NCBI RefSeq assembly: GCF_029962485.1
Contig: NZ_CP073639.1
Coordinates: 124,001 to 188,000 of the forward strand
Reading direction: 5' to 3'
DNA: 64,000 nt
Origin: Burkholderia cepacia
GTDB lineage: Bacteria; Pseudomonadota; Gammaproteobacteria; Burkholderiales; Burkholderiaceae
Below the pieces are notes generated by a model. That model was not told the origin of the DNA. It worked only from the letters and a program-made list of their open reading frames with translations, and ran no database searches. A program made the position numbers and the translations under genes. Below, piece after piece: positions 62,852 to 64,000 of this stretch. The first letter of the stretch is position 1; each line of letters starts with the position of its first letter.

Positions 62852-63772
62852 TCAGCCCATCCCGTTGAAGCGGACGCCCGGACGCGTCAGGCGCGGCATC
62901 CGGCTCGCCAGAAATGCATGCAGCTCGCGCACCTGCGCGGCCTTGCCGGAATCCTCGGGCCAGACGAGGTAGTACGCGTCGCCGGTGCTGACGGCAGTTT
63001 TGAACGGCAGCGCGAGTTGCTTCTCGTCGATTGCCTTCGCGCACAGCGCGAGGTCGCCGATCGAAATCCCGTGGCCGGCGATCGCCGCCGCCACCCCCTG
63101 TTCGAGCATGTCGAACACCTGCCCGCGCGTGATATCGACGTCCAGATCGTGGCCGCTGCCCTTGAGCCAGCGGCGCCAGTCGCGCCGGTCGGGCGACGGG
63201 TGAATCAGCTCGCACGCGGACGGGTTCGCACGTGCGAGCGTCGCGGTCGCGCGCGAGCACACCGGAATCAGCCATTCGTCGAACAACTTCACGCAGTGCG
63301 TGCTTTCGCCAAACCTGCCGGCGCCGAGCAGGATCGCGCAATCGTAGGATTCGCTGAAGAAATCGACCGTATCGACATCCATCCACACGCTCGCGATCTG
63401 CACTTCGAAGGCCGGCCGTGTGGCGCGAAAGGCGGCGAGCGCGTCGAGCAGCCAGCGCATCGTGAGCGTGGACGGCGCCTTGAGCCGCAGTACGTCGCGT
63501 TGCGTCTGGAACAGCATGCACGCTTCCTCGACTTGCCGGAAGCCGCGCCTCAGCCCCGACGCGAAGATGTGCGCCTCCGCCGTCACGGTCATCTTCGGCC
63601 CGCGCCGGACGAACAGCTTCCGGCCGAAGTAGGCCTCGAGCGTCTTCACATGCTTGCTGACCGCGCTTTGCGTCAGGCTCAGTTCCTCGGCGGCAAGCGT
63701 AAACGAGCCGGTGCGCGCGGCGCTTTCGAATGCGCGCAGCGCGTAGACGGGTGGGATCGGTTTGGCCTTCAT
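62852..63772 (-). CDS. LysR-family regulator (GcvA-like)
   Basis: 306 residues. N-terminal winged helix with LRAFESAARTGSFTLAAEELSLTQSAVSKHVK as landmarks (residues 12-45), then a substrate-binding-like domain (LRLKAPSTLTMRWLLDALAAF). The GcvA-type pattern (PPLYALRAFE-like start) is seen in many regulators next to exporters. It is divergent from a LysE-type exporter by 165 bp, a well-known regulator-exporter pairing; a near-palindrome TTCGAATATGAA lies at 63777-63788. Confidence 0.92.
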   Translation of the reverse strand: MKAKPIPPVYALRAFESAARTGSFTLAAEELSLTQSAVSKHVKTLEAYFGRKLFVRRGPKMTVTAEAHIFASGLRRGFRQVEEACMLFQTQRDVLRLKAPSTLTMRWLLDALAAFRATRPAFEVQIASVWMDVDTVDFFSESYDCAILLGAGRFGESTHCVKLFDEWLIPVCSRATATLARANPSACELIHPSPDRRDWRRWLKGSGHDLDVDITRGQVFDMLEQGVAAAIAGHGISIGDLALCAKAIDEKQLALPFKTAVSTGDAYYLVWPEDSGKAAQVRELHAFLASRMPRLTRPGVRFNGMG

Positions 63773-63937
63773 GGGTTTCGAATATGAATAAAACTCATGT
63801 GATGCAACAGGATTTTCCGTTTTTCAGCAGTGGCCCGGACGCGCAATACTCCAGAAAACGGTGAAATTATGCGTGCTGGATCACCATGATGCCACCGTGA
63901 CCGGCCCATCCATCAATCGATAGAACAACTTTTTGTC

Positions 63938-64000
63938 ATGCCATTCCATTACCCGCTGCTGTTCGCCTATCTTGCCGCGATCGTGCTGCTCATCGCGACG
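63938..64000 (+). CDS. LysE/RhtB-type exporter, start only
   Basis: 21 codons at the window edge, beginning MPFHYPLLFAYLAAIVLLIAT, a hydrophobic first helix of the kind that opens LysE/RhtB amino-acid exporters. The family usually continues with TPGPD, which lies outside the window. Position beside a divergent LysR gene supports the assignment, which is still provisional. Confidence 0.5.
   Translation, partial: MPFHYPLLFAYLAAIVLLIAT

Noticed and set aside
1..64000. CRISPR arrays, tRNA and rRNA genes, riboswitches
   Set aside because: No regular repeat-spacer pattern, cloverleaf or rRNA-like sequence was seen on reading; a covariance-model search would settle it.

Overview
The window is GC-rich proteobacterial DNA that reads as a Burkholderia replicon, most likely of the cepacia complex. 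The grounds are codon use, dense AraC/TetR/LysR regulators, a thiolase that reads like BktB, and a three-subunit flavin dehydrogenase of the type described from Burkholderia cepacia. No rRNA, tRNA or CRISPR array was seen.

Layout. (1) 1-1478: the start of a DipZ/CcdA-type thiol:disulfide transporter downstream of a Tat-exported methionine sulfoxide reductase, msrB. (2) 1552-12158: a probable 10.6-kb integrative element between 19-bp direct repeats. Its tyrosine recombinase is broken and joined to the tail of a 3-hydroxyacyl-CoA dehydrogenase. It carries a YWTD propeller gene, a GlcG/HbpS-like exported protein, a complete FAD/Fe-S/cytochrome c dehydrogenase operon, a RarA-type AAA+ ATPase, an IS3-family remnant and a JetD-like fragment. 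The right end is a ~110-bp sequence that recurs at 22415-22536. (3) 12193-22213: a small ORF, a stand-alone cyclase-like membrane domain, an AlkC/AlkD-like HEAT protein, a GH114 lipoprotein, an MHYT-GGDEF-EAL protein, a large lipoprotein and a LuxR-type regulator. The second repeat copy at its right edge suggests it is, or once was, another inserted segment. (4) 22665-31000: a two-component pair with a frameshifted kinase, AraC regulators, an AhpD-like protein, a HAD phosphatase and an acyl-CoA ligase. (5) 30989-34014: pntA (two one-base frameshifts) and pntB. (6) 34485-40120: acyl-CoA dehydrogenase, ETF:ubiquinone oxidoreductase, beta-ketothiolase and 3-hydroxyacyl-CoA dehydrogenase, forming a fatty-acid oxidation run. 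(7) 40183-47652: a TetR-controlled NmrA/DUF1772 pair, an EamA exporter with an AAA+ protein, DUF2071 and a serine hydrolase. (8) 47665-52692: a deoxyribose system, deoC divergent from deoR, with deoK-deoP-mutarotase on the other side. (9) 52982-64000: an HD-domain protein, PhzF, Nudix, an MFS remnant, a TetR-controlled operon of a sugar isomerase and two alpha/beta hydrolases with a clear operator, then AraC, SDR, a haloperoxidase-like hydrolase, LysR and the start of a LysE-type exporter.

How it fits together. The island cargo is periplasmic sugar or polyol oxidation feeding electrons to the respiratory chain. The deo cluster takes up, phosphorylates and cleaves deoxyribose. The 34-40 kb block runs beta-oxidation with its own electron exit to ubiquinone. 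Three one-base losses in otherwise intact genes (kinase, pntA twice) may be sequencing errors rather than gene decay.
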